A stretch of DNA of 64,000 nt from Arenicola marina (lineage: Eukaryota > Annelida > Polychaeta > Arenicolidae): assembly GCA_964019135.1 (NCBI GenBank), contig OZ025264.1, forward strand, positions 36,355,994 to 36,419,993. The letters are read 5' to 3'. The position numbers and the translations under genes were made by a program. Each line of letters opens with the position of its first letter. Within the stretch, counting starts at the first letter, position 1. Shown in pieces: positions 57,001-64,000 of the stretch. The notes under the pieces are model-generated. The model was given only the letters and a program-made list of their open reading frames with translations, did not search any database and was not told the DNA's origin.

Positions 57001-60000
57001 CCTCACCCAGGCCTTCTTCGGCAGCGGCCTCCAGGACATAGAGGCCCTCAGAGGTAGGTCCCCTCGTCTCTTAGTGCTCGTGTCTCCCCTCACCCAGGCC
57101 TTCCAGGGCAGCGGCCTCCAGGACATAGAGGCCATCAGAGGTAGGTCCCCTCGTCCCTTAGTGCTCGTGCCTCCCCTCACCCAGGCCTTCCAAGGCAGCG
57201 GCCTCCAGGACATAGAGGCCCTCAGAGGTAGGTCCCCTCGTCTCTTAGTGCTCGTGTCTCCCCTCACCCAGGCCTTCCAGGGCAGCGGCCTCCAGGACAT
57301 AGAGGCCATCAGAGGTAGGTCCCCTCGTCTCTTAGTGCTCGTGCCTCCCCTCACCCAGGCCTTCCAGGGCAGCGGCCTCCAGGACATAGAGGCCCTCAGA
57401 GGTAGGTCCCCTCGTCTCTTAGTGCTCGTGTCTCCCCTCGCCCAGGCCTTCCAGGGCAGTGGCCTCCAGGACATAGAGGCCCTCAGAGGTAGGTCCCCTC
57501 GTCTCTTAGTGCTCGTGCCTCCCCTCACCCAGGCCTTGCAGGGCAGCGGCCTCCAGGACATTGAGGCCCTCAGAGGTAGGTCCCCTCGTCCCTTAGTGCT
57601 CGTGCCTCCCCTCACCCAGGCCTTCCAGGGCAGCGTCCTCCAGGACATAGAGGCCATCAGAGGTAGGTCCCCTCGTCTCTTAGTGCTCGTGCCTCCCCTC
57701 ACCCAGGCCTTGCAGGGCAGCGGCCTCCAGGACATAGAGGCCCTCAGTGGTAGGTCCCCTCGTCTCTTAGTGCTCGTGCCTCCCCTCACCCAGGCCTTGC
57801 AGGGCAGCGGCCTCCAGGACATTGAGGCCCTCAGAGGTAGGTCCCCTCGTCCCTTAGTGCTCGTGCCTCCCCTCACCCAGGCCTTGCAGGGCAGCGGCCT
57901 CCAGGACATAGAGGTCCTCAGAGGTAGGTCCCCTCGTCTCTTAGTGCTCGTGTCTCCCCTCACCCAGGCCTTCCTCGGCAGCGGCCTCCAGGACATAGAG
58001 GCCCTCAGAGGTAGGTCCCCTCGTCCCTTAGTGCTCGTGCCTCCCCTCACCCAGGCCTTCCAGGGCAGCGGCCTCCAGGACATAGAGGCCCTCAGAGGTA
58101 GGTCCCGTCGTCCCTTAGTGCTCGTGCCTCCCCTCACCCAGGCCTTCCAGGGCAGCGGCCTCCAGGACATAGAGGCCCTCAGAGGTAGGTCCCCTCGTCT
58201 CTTAGTGCTCGTGTCTCCCCTCACCCAGGCCTTCCTCGGCAGCGGCCTCCAGGACATAGAGGCCCTCAGAGGTAGGTCCCCTCGTCCCTTAGTGCTCGTG
58301 CCTCCCCTCACCCAGGCCTTGCAGGGCAGCGGCCTCCAGGACATAGAGGCCCTCAGAGGTAGGTCCCCTCGTCTCTTAGTGCTCGTGTCTCCCCTCACCC
58401 AGGCCTTCCTCGGCAGCGGCCTCCAGCACATAGAGGCCCTCAGAGGTAGGTCCCCTCGTCTCTTAGTGCTCGTGTCTCCCCTCACCCAGGCCTTCCTCGG
58501 CAGCGGCCTCCAGCACATAGAGGCCCTCAGAGGTAGGTCCCCTCGTCTCTTAGTGCTCGTGTCTCCCCTCACCCAGGCCTTCCTCGGCAGCGGCCTCCAG
58601 CACATAGAGGCCCTCAGAGGTAGGTCCCCTCGTCTCTTAGTGCTCGTGCCTCCCCTCACCCAGGCCTTGCAGGGCAGCGGCCTCCAGGACATAGAGGCCC
58701 TGAGAGATAGGTCCCGTCGTCCCTTAGTGCTCGTGCCTCCCCTCACCCAGGCCTTCCAGGGCAGCGGCCTCCAGGACATAGAGGCCCTCAGAGGTAGGTC
58801 CCCTCGTCTCTTAGTGCTCGTGCCTCCCCTCACCCAGGCCTTGCAGGGCAGCGGCCTCCAGGACATAGAGGCCCTCAGAGATAGGTCCCGTCGTCCCTTA
58901 GTGCTCGTGCCTCCCCTCACCCAGGCCTTCCAGGGCAGCGGCCTCCAGGACATAGAGGCCCTCAGAGGTAGGTCCCCTCGTCTCTTAGTGCTCGTGTCTC
59001 CCCTCACCCAGGCCTTCCTCGGCAGCGGCCTCCAGCACATAGAGGCCCTCAGAGGTAGGTCCCCTCGTCTCTTAGTGCTCGTGCCTCCCCTCACCCAGGC
59101 CTTCCTCGGCAGCGGCCTCCAGCACATAGAGGCCCTCAGAGGTAGGTCCCCTCGTCTTTTAGTGCTCGTGCCTCCCCTCACCCAGGCCTTCCAGGGCAGC
59201 GGCCTCCAGGACATAGAGGCCCTCAGAGGTAGGTCCCCTCGTCTCTTAGTGCTCGTGCCTCCCCTCACCCAGGCCTTGCAGGGCAGCGGCCTCCAGGACA
59301 TAGAGGCCCTGAGAGATAGGTCCCGTCGTCCCTTAGTGCTCGTGCCTCCCCTCACCCAGGCCTTCCAGGGCAGCGGCCTCCAGGACATAGAGGCCCTCAG
59401 AGGTAGGTCCCCTCGTCTCTTAGTGCTCGTGCCTCCCCTCACCCAGGCCTTCCAGGGCAGCGGCCTCCAGGACATAGAGGCCCTCAGAGGTAGGTCCCCT
59501 CGTCTCTTAGTGCTCGTGCCTCCCCTCACCCAGGCCTTGCAGGGCAGCGGCCTCCAGGACATAGAGGCCCTCAGAGGTAGGTCCCGTCGTCCCTTAGTGC
59601 TCGTGCCTCCCCTCACCCAGGCCTTCCAGGGCAGCGGCCTCCAGGACATAGAGGCCCTCAGAGGTAGGTCCCGTCGTCCCTTAGTGCTCGTGCCTCCCCT
59701 CGGCCTCAAGGCGCATGGAAGCATCATGACCGTCGCTGGCATGTTTTGGTTCTTATGCCTCAGGGTGTCCGAACAGGTGCTTTCAAATTTCTGTATCTGA
59801 TTAAAATTTTCACAACATTCACGACTTTCCAAAATATTTGGATTTGTCTGCTGAACGGATAATTTCCCGCTTCTTAAACGCTAAATAACACGTACTTCGA
59901 GACCGTAGAGAAATATCTATCTATGCGCCATATCTTAAGTAATACCCGAAGCAACAAGAAGGTTCTATGATTGTCAGTATGTTAAAACCTAATACACATC

Positions 60001-62213
60001 GACAATGGTGTGAATTATTTTGTAATTTAGTTTGATTAAAAATTAAATTGATGTGTGGTGTTGGCTGTAGCCGGTCAGACTGTGATATGTGACTGGTGTT
60101 GGCTGTAGCCGGTCAGACTGTGATGTGTGGTTGTGTTGGCTGTAGCCGGTCAGACTGTGATGTGTGGTGGTGTTGATTGTAGCCGGTCAGACTGTGATGT
60201 GTGGTGGTGTTGATTGTAGCCGGTCAGACTGTGATGTGTGGTGTTGTTGGCTGTAGCCAGTCAGACTGTGATGTGTGGTTGTGTTGGCTGTAGCCGGTCA
60301 GACTGTGATGTGTGGTGTTGTTGGCTGTAGCCGGTCAGACTGTGATGGGTGGTGGTGTTGGCTGTAGCCGGTCAGACTGTGATGTGTGGTGGTGTTGGCT
60401 GTATCCGGTCAGACTGTGATGTGTGGTGGTGTTGGTTGTATCCGGTCAGACTGTGATGTGTGGTGGTGTTGGCTGTAGCCGGTCAGACTGTGATGTGTGG
60501 TGTTGTTGGCTGTAGCCGGTCAGACTGTGATGTGTGGTGGTGTTGGCTGTAGCCGGTCAGACTGTGATGTGTGACTGATGTTGGCTGTAGCCGGTCAGAC
60601 TGTGATGTGTGGTGGTGTTGGCTGTAGCCGGTCAGACTGTGATGTGTGAGTGGTGTTGGCTGTAGCCGGTCAGACTGTGATGTTTGGTGGTGTTGGTTGT
60701 ATCCGGTCAGACTGTGATGTGTGGTGGTGTTGGCTGTAGCCAGTCAGACTGTGATGTGTGACTGGTGTTGGCTGTAGCCGGTCAGACTGTGATGTGTGGT
60801 GGTGTTGGCTGTAGCCGGTCAGACTGTGATGTGTGACTGGTGTTGGCTGTAGCCGGTCAGACTGTGATGTGTGGTGGTGTTGGCTGTAGCCGGTCAGACT
60901 GTGATGTGTGAGTGGTGTTGGCTGTAGCCGGTCAGACTGTGATGTGTGGTGGTGTTGGTTGTAGCCGGTCAGACTGTGATGTGTGGTGGTGTTGGCTGTA
61001 GCCGGTCAGACTGTGATGTGTGACTGGTGTTGGCTGTAGCCAGTCAGACTGTGATGTGTGAGTGGTGTTGGCTGTAGCCGGTCAGACTGATGTGTGACTG
61101 GTGTTGGCTGTAGCCGGTCAGACTGTGATGTGTGACTGGTGTTGGCTGTAGCCAGTCAGACTGTGATGTGTGACTGGTGTTGGCTGTAGCCAGTCAGACT
61201 GTGATGTGTGGTGGTGTTGGCTGTAGCCGGTCAGACTGTGATGTGTGACTGGTGTTGGCTGTAGCCGGTCAGACTGTGATGTGTGACTGGTGTTGGCTGT
61301 AGCCAGTCAGACTGTGATGTGTGGTGGTGTTGGCTGTAGCCGGTCAGACTGTGATGTGTGACTGGTGTTGGCTGTAGCCAGTCAGACTGTGATGTGTGAG
61401 TGGTGTTGGCTGTAGCCGGTCAGACTGATGTGTGACTGGTGTTGGCTGTAGCCGGTCAGACTGTGATGTGTGACTGGTGTTGGCTGTAGCCGGTCAGACT
61501 GTGATGTGTGGTGGTGTTGGCTGTAGCCGGTCAGACTGTGATGTGTGACTGGTGTTGGCTGTAGCCGGTCAGAATGTGATGCGTGACTGGTGTTTGCTGT
61601 AGCCGGTCAGACTGTGATGTGTGAGTGGTGTTGGCTGTAGCCGGTCAGACTGTGATGTGTGACTGGTGTTGGCTGTAGCCGGTCAGACTGTGATGTGTGG
61701 TGGTGTTGGCTGTAGCCGGTCAGACTGTGATGTGTGACTGGTGTTGGCTGTAGCCGGTCAGACTGTGATGTGTGAGTGGTGTTTGCTGTAGCCGGTCAGA
61801 CTGTGATGTGTGGTGGTGTTGGCTGTAGCCGGTCAGACTGTGATGTGTGACTGGTGTTGGCTGTAGCCGGTCAGACTGTGATGTGTGGTGGTGTTGGCTG
61901 TAGCCGGTCAGACTGTGATGTGTGACTGGTGTTGGCTGTAGCCGGTCAGACTGTGATGTGTGGTGGTGTTGGCTGTAGCCGGTCAGACTGTGATGTGTGG
62001 TGGTGTTGGCTGTAGCCGGTCAGACTGTGATGTGTGGTGTATTGGCTGTAGCCGGTCAGACTGTGATGTGTGGTGGTGTTGCTTGCAGCCGCCCTGTACG
62101 TCCTCTACCCCGGGCTATACGCGCTCGGGGCGGTCCTCTTCCTCGTCACGATGTTCTCCCTGAGGCGTGACCTTGAGCGGGTGCGCAGAGACGGCTACCA
62201 GCAGATGGAGTGA
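29785..62213 (+). CDS. spinster-like major facilitator superfamily transporter, 8 exons, 500 residues
   Basis: Joined exons 29785..30017, 30601..30867, 32918..33080, 35284..35530, 35903..36099, 38366..38450, 38736..38921 and 62089..62213 total 1503 nt; all phases match (2,2,0,1,0,1,1). The product is a typical 12-helix MFS carrier: helix 1 with NQLDRY, an outside loop with three N-glycosylation sequons (NES, NHS, NGT), the MFS loop motif GFLADLYNRK after helix 2, GIGEAGCTPFATALIADYF in helix 4-5 (the GEA signature of spinster/SPNS-type lipid and solute carriers), GQGWRWAFYVGGIPG at helix 6, the second-half loop motif GGFISDRVVKK, and a cytoplasmic tail RRDLERVRRDGYQQME. The family is secure, the spinster assignment is probable and the substrate is unknown. 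Five of the seven introns are mainly minisatellite, expanding 1.5 kb of coding sequence to 32 kb. An AATAAA at 62891-62896 is the likely poly(A) signal. Confidence 0.88.
30225..30421. mobile_element. 197-bp MITE in transporter intron 1, TA flanks
   Basis: The left end TATACTACTCACAATTTGCT and the reverse complement of the right end are identical over 20 bp and stay similar to about 36 bp (AGGATCACCTCT / AGGATGACCTCT). A second inner inverted pair, CTACTATAATACA / TGTATTATAGTAG, follows. TA at each end fits a Tc1/mariner-type target duplication. Confidence 0.8.
30601..30867 (+). CDS. transporter exon 2, residues 78-167
   Basis: The acceptor GTGGCCTGCAG ends at 30600; the exon runs phase 2 to phase 2. 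It encodes CSAIVDQWGQRECQWNYNG, helix 2 (GPIFIVIYTLVGIPLGF), the MFS motif ADLYNRK, helix 3 (AACVAFWSLMTLLTGL) and the start of helix 4 (LRFGLGIG). It ends GGCATCGG with donor GTCAGT. That border is triplicated immediately downstream. Confidence 0.9.
30856..30943 (+). repeat. 21-bp repeat copying the exon 2 donor, 3-4 copies
   Basis: From the exon end CATCGGGTCAGT the phrase GGGTCAGTGGCATGGGGCAC is repeated at a 21-bp step: two near-identical copies, one variant (GGGATGGGGCTC) and a decayed fourth (GGGTCACTGG). Each carries G|GTCAGT, the same donor as the authentic splice site at 30868. Because 21 is a multiple of three, read-through stays in frame (SVAWGTG). Confidence 0.85.
30964..32880. 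repeat. 24-bp minisatellite in transporter intron 2, about 80 copies
   Basis: The unit is CACCGTCACCCCACCCCTAC then ACTG, strongly pyrimidine-rich on the sense strand. It extends to within 40 bp of the exon 3 acceptor. The eight-codon period keeps both strands open (PTPTLHRH / GGVTVQCR), giving spurious ORFs of several hundred residues that fuse to real exon 2 codons. Blocks of variant units (CCGCCCCTAC, CCTCTATAC) recur at about 31.73-31.95 and 32.26-32.48 kb, showing segmental duplication within the array. Confidence 0.95.
32918..33080 (+). CDS. transporter exon 3, residues 167-221, followed by a GC donor
   Basis: The acceptor GTGTCCTTCCAG ends at 32917, phase 2 in and phase 0 out. It encodes GEAGCTPFATALIADYFGEE then RRGLALGVYNWGIYVGYSLA, the helix 4-5 signature region of spinster-like carriers. 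The only donor that keeps the frame into exon 4 is CAG|GCAAGT at 33081, a GC-AG intron with an otherwise perfect consensus. Confidence 0.88.
33110..35105. repeat. 50-bp minisatellite in transporter intron 3, about 40 copies
   Basis: The 50-bp unit contains CATGCCACGGGGGCCATGTA, CTGTCATAACACATGGCCTG and TAATGTGTGC. Variants (CACAGGGG, CCAAGTACT, GTGCGCC) recur in the same order at steps of 4 and 7 units, so blocks of several units were duplicated. The array starts within 30 bp of exon 3. Confidence 0.95.
35284..35530 (+). CDS. transporter exon 4, residues 222-304
   Basis: The acceptor GTGTCTTGCAG ends at 35283, phase 0 in and phase 1 out with donor GTCAGT. It encodes GWRWAFYVGGIPGLLLGPLI (helix 6), the central cytoplasmic loop (EPRRQTLSGRRDAEDFKSLL) and helix 7 (SPSLLLLCLAGSVRNA). 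Confidence 0.9.
35903..36099 (+). CDS. transporter exon 5, residues 304-369
   Basis: The acceptor CTGGCTACAG ends at 35902, phase 1 in and phase 0 out. It encodes AGYVWANNTQLYYRGLGQTP, helix 8 (MSWIPLVGGIVGVLLGG), the second MFS loop motif FISDRVVKKVG and the start of helix 9 (ARLLVLVVSQ). The donor CAG|GTAGGC is the first copy of a repeated border. Confidence 0.9.
36064..37515 (+). repeat. minisatellite duplicating the exon 5 end and its donor, about 20 copies
   Basis: The unit (mostly 73 or 62-64 bp) holds the last 30 or so bases of exon 5 (CAGGCTCCTGGTGCTTGTCG then TCAGCCAG), the donor GTAGGC and an intronic CCTCGCCACG-type short repeat. The exon-derived part is nearly identical in all copies, with rare variants such as TCACCCAG and CTATGGCTTG. 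Length variation comes from the number of CGCCTCGCCA sub-repeats. Each copy presents the same donor as the genuine exon end at 36099. Confidence 0.93.
37836..37910 (-). mobile_element. tRNA-derived SINE fragment or tRNA pseudogene
   Basis: On the minus strand TGGCGCAGTGG (37875-37885) matches the polymerase III A box, and GGGTTTGAAAGC (37843-37854) resembles the B box within a perfect 6-bp T-arm-like stem (AGGTCC / GGACCT). The acceptor stem and a normal anticodon arm cannot be folded, so this is not a functional tRNA. Confidence 0.5.
37931..38332. repeat. 35-bp minisatellite in transporter intron 5, about 11 copies
   Basis: The unit contains CATGAAGTGCTAGCCATTGG then TGCATACATACGTAT. The last copies are diverged (AAGTCCTAACC, GTGTATACAGCC) and end about 35 bp before the exon 6 acceptor. 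Confidence 0.93.
38366..38450 (+). CDS. transporter exon 6, residues 370-398
   Basis: The acceptor GGTTTCTTCAG ends at 38365, phase 0 in and phase 1 out with donor GTAAGC. It encodes VVAAPCVAGALYFSPPWAYL then SLIPGYIFG: the rest of helix 9 and the start of helix 10. Confidence 0.88.
38736..38921 (+). CDS. transporter exon 7, residues 398-460
   Basis: The acceptor CCCACCCCCAG ends at 38735, phase 1 in and out. It encodes EMWVSIALTVLVELVPTPLR, ASSVAVYLFIISNIGGNS (helix 11) and LLVPPLTQAFLGSGRHATEA with LR at the end. The first donor AG|GTAGGT is at 38922. The 3' part (from about LLVPPLTQAF) and this donor form the seed of the 87-bp array. Confidence 0.88.
38862..59702 (+). repeat. 87-bp minisatellite duplicating the exon 7 end and donor, about 240 copies, 20.8 kb
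   Basis: Each 87-bp unit reads, in the exon 7 frame, LVPPLTQAFQGSGLQDIEAL, R, then the donor GTAGGT and intronic CCCCTCGTCTCTTAGTGCTC as GRSPRLLVL. The first unit is exon 7 itself (GSGRHATEALR). Nearly every copy keeps CAGAG|GTAGGTCCC; some have lost the GT (CAGAGATAGG) and at least two improve it to GTAAGT (42053 and about 52094). Each copy also has CCCCTCACCCAG, an acceptor-like sequence. Occasional units are 75 bp, lacking GCCTTCCAGGGC-like bases. TTGTAG variants at about 39755, 40108, 42279, 42452, 43319 and 44537 break the plus frame. Frames are open on both strands for up to about 1500 codons because 87 is a multiple of three. Confidence 0.97.
59703..60050. other. unique spacer inside transporter intron 7
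   Basis: About 350 bp of unique, AT-rich sequence separates the donor-copy array from the acceptor-like array. No gene was seen. Confidence 0.6.
60051..62080 (+). repeat. 37/38-bp minisatellite with acceptor-like units, about 54 copies
   Basis: Units contain GGCTGTAGCCGGTCAGACTG then TGATGTGTGG and TGGTGTT (37 bp), or TGACTGGTGTT / TGAGTGGTGTT (38 bp); the two lengths are interspersed. The phrase GGTGGTGTTGGCTGTAG|CC aligns with the genuine exon 8 acceptor GGTGGTGTTGCTTGCAG|CC, which directly follows the last unit, so each unit carries a TAG version of the 3' splice site. Confidence 0.94.
62089..62213 (+). CDS. transporter exon 8, residues 460-500 and stop
   Basis: The acceptor TGTTGCTTGCAG ends at 62088. 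Its first two bases complete a GCC Ala codon with the last G of exon 7. It encodes ALYVLYPGLYALGAVLFLVT (helix 12) and MFSLRRDLERVRRDGYQQME, then TGA. The short basic/acidic tail is typical of a cytoplasmic C-terminus. Confidence 0.88.
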
Positions 62214-62915
62214 CGCAGCATCGTCGCATGCCAGTGAAAGCCAGGGTGAAAGCGGAACGTACACAGCGACTGTGATTACTGTATCTCACGACTGTATAGT
62301 TAGTGTACCATTGGTGTTGTGCTCAGTGATCAAGGGTGTGGGTGCCGTTTGATACGAACTAATCCATAACGTGTGTCGTTCATTGCGCGATGTTTCTTTA
62401 GGACCCGCGGGCTGCAGGTGGTGCTCTAGTCCTAGGGGGGTAGGGGGGTGGGGTCCTAAAATTGGTGGGTTAGGTCGTAATGCCGGGGAGTTGGCAGCCG
62501 CACCAACATCACGGTTGGACTGTCAATTTAACCTGATCTCTCACTTTAGAATTAATGGGAATCCAAGTTAATTTACGTATTAAATACCTTATTTATTGTG
62601 TAAAAACTAGCAATTCTTTGATATACACCTCCATCTCCAGATCTTCGACTTGATCGTACTACAGAGCTATGGGTGAAACTGATTTTCATCCAGTTATGAA
62701 ATCAAAGATTCTTTTACCAAATTATGATTATGTAAGAGTATGTGGTGGTTCTGTTTCGTGAAATAACCTCGGAATAACCTCTTATGCCGTTGAATCGTTG
62801 TCCAGAGCTTTATGAGGTTTAATTAGCACGAAATATATGTGTACCATTTAAATAATGTTTGAGACAATATAACGTTGTATTTTCATTACAAATAAACACT
62901 TTTTACTTGTGTTAA
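62214..62915 (+). other. 3' untranslated region of the transporter gene
   Basis: No coding frame. It ends with AATAAA at 62891-62896; cleavage would be expected at about 62910-62920. A G-rich patch lies at 62434-62452. Confidence 0.55.
62891..62896 (+). terminator. poly(A) signal, transporter gene
   Basis: AATAAA on the plus strand, followed by a T-rich stretch (CACTTTTTACTTGTG), as expected for a cleavage signal with a downstream U/GU-rich element. Confidence 0.6.
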
Positions 62916-62924
62916 ACACCTGGT

Positions 62925-62930
62925 TTTATT
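62925..62930 (-). terminator. poly(A) signal, chitin-binding protein gene
   Basis: TTTATT on the plus strand reads AATAAA on the minus strand, about 240 bp past the stop of the minus-strand gene. The signals of the two convergent genes are only 28 bp apart. Confidence 0.5.
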
Positions 62931-63169
62931 CACTCTGTCGTACAATTTAGAGATTGGCGTATATTATTTAACATTGTGATGTATACTTATAGTCTACTGT
63001 AATTACTGCTTACTTTATCGTTGTTAAACCTTGCATACACCTGTTCAGAGCCCAGTATCGCCCCAGTGTGACAGCACTGCGCGACGGTCGCTATAGAAGC
63101 CGGCTACAGTGACTTCATCACGTCGGCGATGCTCCAGCAGGCCTGTTCTGTGTCTGTGCCAGGTCGGCG

Positions 63170-63642
63170 TCAGGGGTAGTTGCACGTGTACGCCGCCTCG
63201 TCCCAGACCAGGCCGGGAGGGCAGTCCATGACGTAACACTGGCCCCACTCGCTGCACTGGACGAACTTGGTCGCGTCATGGTGCGGGAAGTAAAACTGTC
63301 CATTCATAGTGTTTTCTGGCGTGCACGGATTGTTTTCATCACAGTCGTAGCCCCCTGCACTGGAGGGAGGGGTTGGTGTCGGGGTTGTAGTCGTTGGCTT
63401 CGGGGTTGTCGTCGTTGGCTTCGGGGTTGTAGTTGCCGGTGTCGGGGTTGTAGTCGCTGGTTTCGGGGTTGTAGTCGTTGGTTTCGGGGTTTCAGTTGCC
63501 GGTTTCGGGGTTGTAGTCGTTGGTTTCGGGGTTTCAGTTGTTGGTTTCGGGGTTGTAGTCGTTGGTTTCGAGGTTGCAGTTGTTGGTTTCGGGGTTGTAG
63601 TCGTTGGTTTCGGGGTTGTAGTTGAACGTGGTGTCGTTATCA
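63170..63642 (-). CDS. secreted chitin-binding protein (chitinase-like), last exon, partial
   Basis: This minus-strand exon starts after the acceptor CTTCATTTCAG (ending at 63643) and stops at TGA 63170-63172. It encodes about 85 residues of Thr/Pro-rich linker (TTTPKPTTTTPKP repeats, an O-glycosylation-prone mucin-like spacer). A single peritrophin-A type chitin-binding domain (CBM14) follows, with six cysteines in YDCDENNPC, KFVQC, WGQC, VMDCPPGLVWD and YTCNYP. A mucin-like linker plus one C-terminal domain of this kind is the usual tail of animal GH18 chitinases, but the catalytic part lies outside the window, so a mucin or other chitin-binding protein remains possible. The protein would be extracellular. 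Confidence 0.85.
63368..63625 (-). repeat. 18-bp coding repeat (Thr/Pro linker)
   Basis: About 14 tandem 18-bp units encode TTTPKP-type hexapeptides with T/A, T/E and K/T substitutions. This is an in-frame coding minisatellite; unlike the others in the window it encodes a conventional mucin-like spacer. Confidence 0.85.
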
Positions 63643-64000
63643 CTGAAATGAAGATAACGTTCCCGGTAAGTGCCTGCTAACTATCCAGCACCCTTTTCCA
63701 TGACAGTTACAATCAATGCTAAACGTTGGAACCTGTCTAAAGCAATGCCAATAGTTAGAACAAAGACGTGCCTGAAGATATCACACCTAATATCACCCAA
63801 AAGCTCTATATCACAAACAAATATCACCCACAAGCTCTATATCACAAACAAATATCACCCACAACCTTTATATCACAAAACACACCACCCTCACAACAAA
63901 TGTCAAAGACTCCCTCACGCAACAAGGAACTTCTTGTTAGGGCTAAATGACGGAGTATGCAAACTGAACGAACTCTTCAAACATTGCAAATCCCACACTC
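63643..64000 (-). other. intron upstream of the chitin-binding exon
   Basis: AT-rich sequence with the 31-bp repeat. No further exon is recognisable before the window ends. Confidence 0.5.
63790..63882. repeat. 31-bp repeat, three copies
   Basis: AATATCACCCACAAGCTCTA then TATCACAAACA is repeated three times with few changes, in the intron upstream of the chitin-binding exon. Confidence 0.8.

Noticed and set aside
39000..59832. Giant frames of up to about 1560 codons on both strands across the 87-bp array
   Set aside because: A stop-free 87-bp unit opens plus and minus frames at once. Only the first few plus-strand units could be coding, as extensions of exon 7; the minus frames (SWRPLPWKAWVRG cycles) are shadows.
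63278..63625. Plus-strand frame of RGCSRWFRG repeats
   Set aside because: Antisense shadow of the Thr/Pro linker of the chitin-binding exon.

Overview
The window looks like animal genomic DNA, most likely from a cephalochordate (amphioxus, Branchiostoma-like). Genes are split by GT-AG introns with animal-type splice sites. There is a PIF/Harbinger transposase, a CR1/L2/Jockey-type retrotransposon fragment and several MITE-like inverted-repeat elements. About 39 kb of the 64 kb (roughly 60%) is minisatellite sequence. Amphioxus is an inference from the transposon mix and from minisatellites that straddle exon-intron borders; no species-specific marker was available.

Layout. (1) 1-3.36 kb, minus strand: the 5' exons of a sodium/solute symporter (SLC5 family), running off the left edge into a 52-bp minisatellite; its first intron carries nine 39-bp repeats, each with a perfect TGACGTCA cAMP-response element. 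(2) 3.4-15.4 kb: mostly gene-free, with 24-, 29-, 31- and 37-bp minisatellites. The 37-bp array lies inside a long minus-strand frame with basic and acidic ends that may be a decayed repeat-protein gene. (3) 16.2-22.6 kb: a Harbinger transposase interrupted by a non-LTR retrotransposon whose reverse transcriptase has lost its catalytic core, then a minus-strand frame with a 27-bp array and a C-terminal coiled coil. (4) 22.6-29.2 kb: no recognisable gene, but several inverted-repeat elements, including a fold-back element of about 0.7 kb and a 464-bp element flanked by TATATG. (5) 29.8-62.2 kb, plus strand: one 8-exon gene for a 500-residue spinster-like major facilitator transporter. All exon phases join cleanly; its 1.5 kb of coding sequence is spread over 32 kb because nearly every intron is filled with minisatellite. 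(6) 63.2-63.6 kb, minus strand: the last exon of a secreted chitin-binding protein, perhaps a chitinase, tail-to-tail with the transporter.

The main observation is in the transporter gene. At three donor sites (ends of exons 2, 5 and 7) the tandem repeat unit includes the end of the exon together with the 5' splice site, so that splice site is copied about 3, 20 and 240 times. At the acceptor of the last exon, a 37/38-bp array carries copies of a sequence resembling the 3' splice site. At exon 7 the unit is 87 bp (29 codons) and the frame stays open, so use of any of the first ten or so donors would add whole 29-residue blocks to the protein. The closest phenomenon I know of is the exon-border 'mirage' minisatellites described at the amphioxus Adh locus (from memory, not checked). 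Here the effect occurs at several junctions of one gene and reaches about 21 kb.

Most long open frames in this window are minisatellite artefacts and are not annotated as genes.
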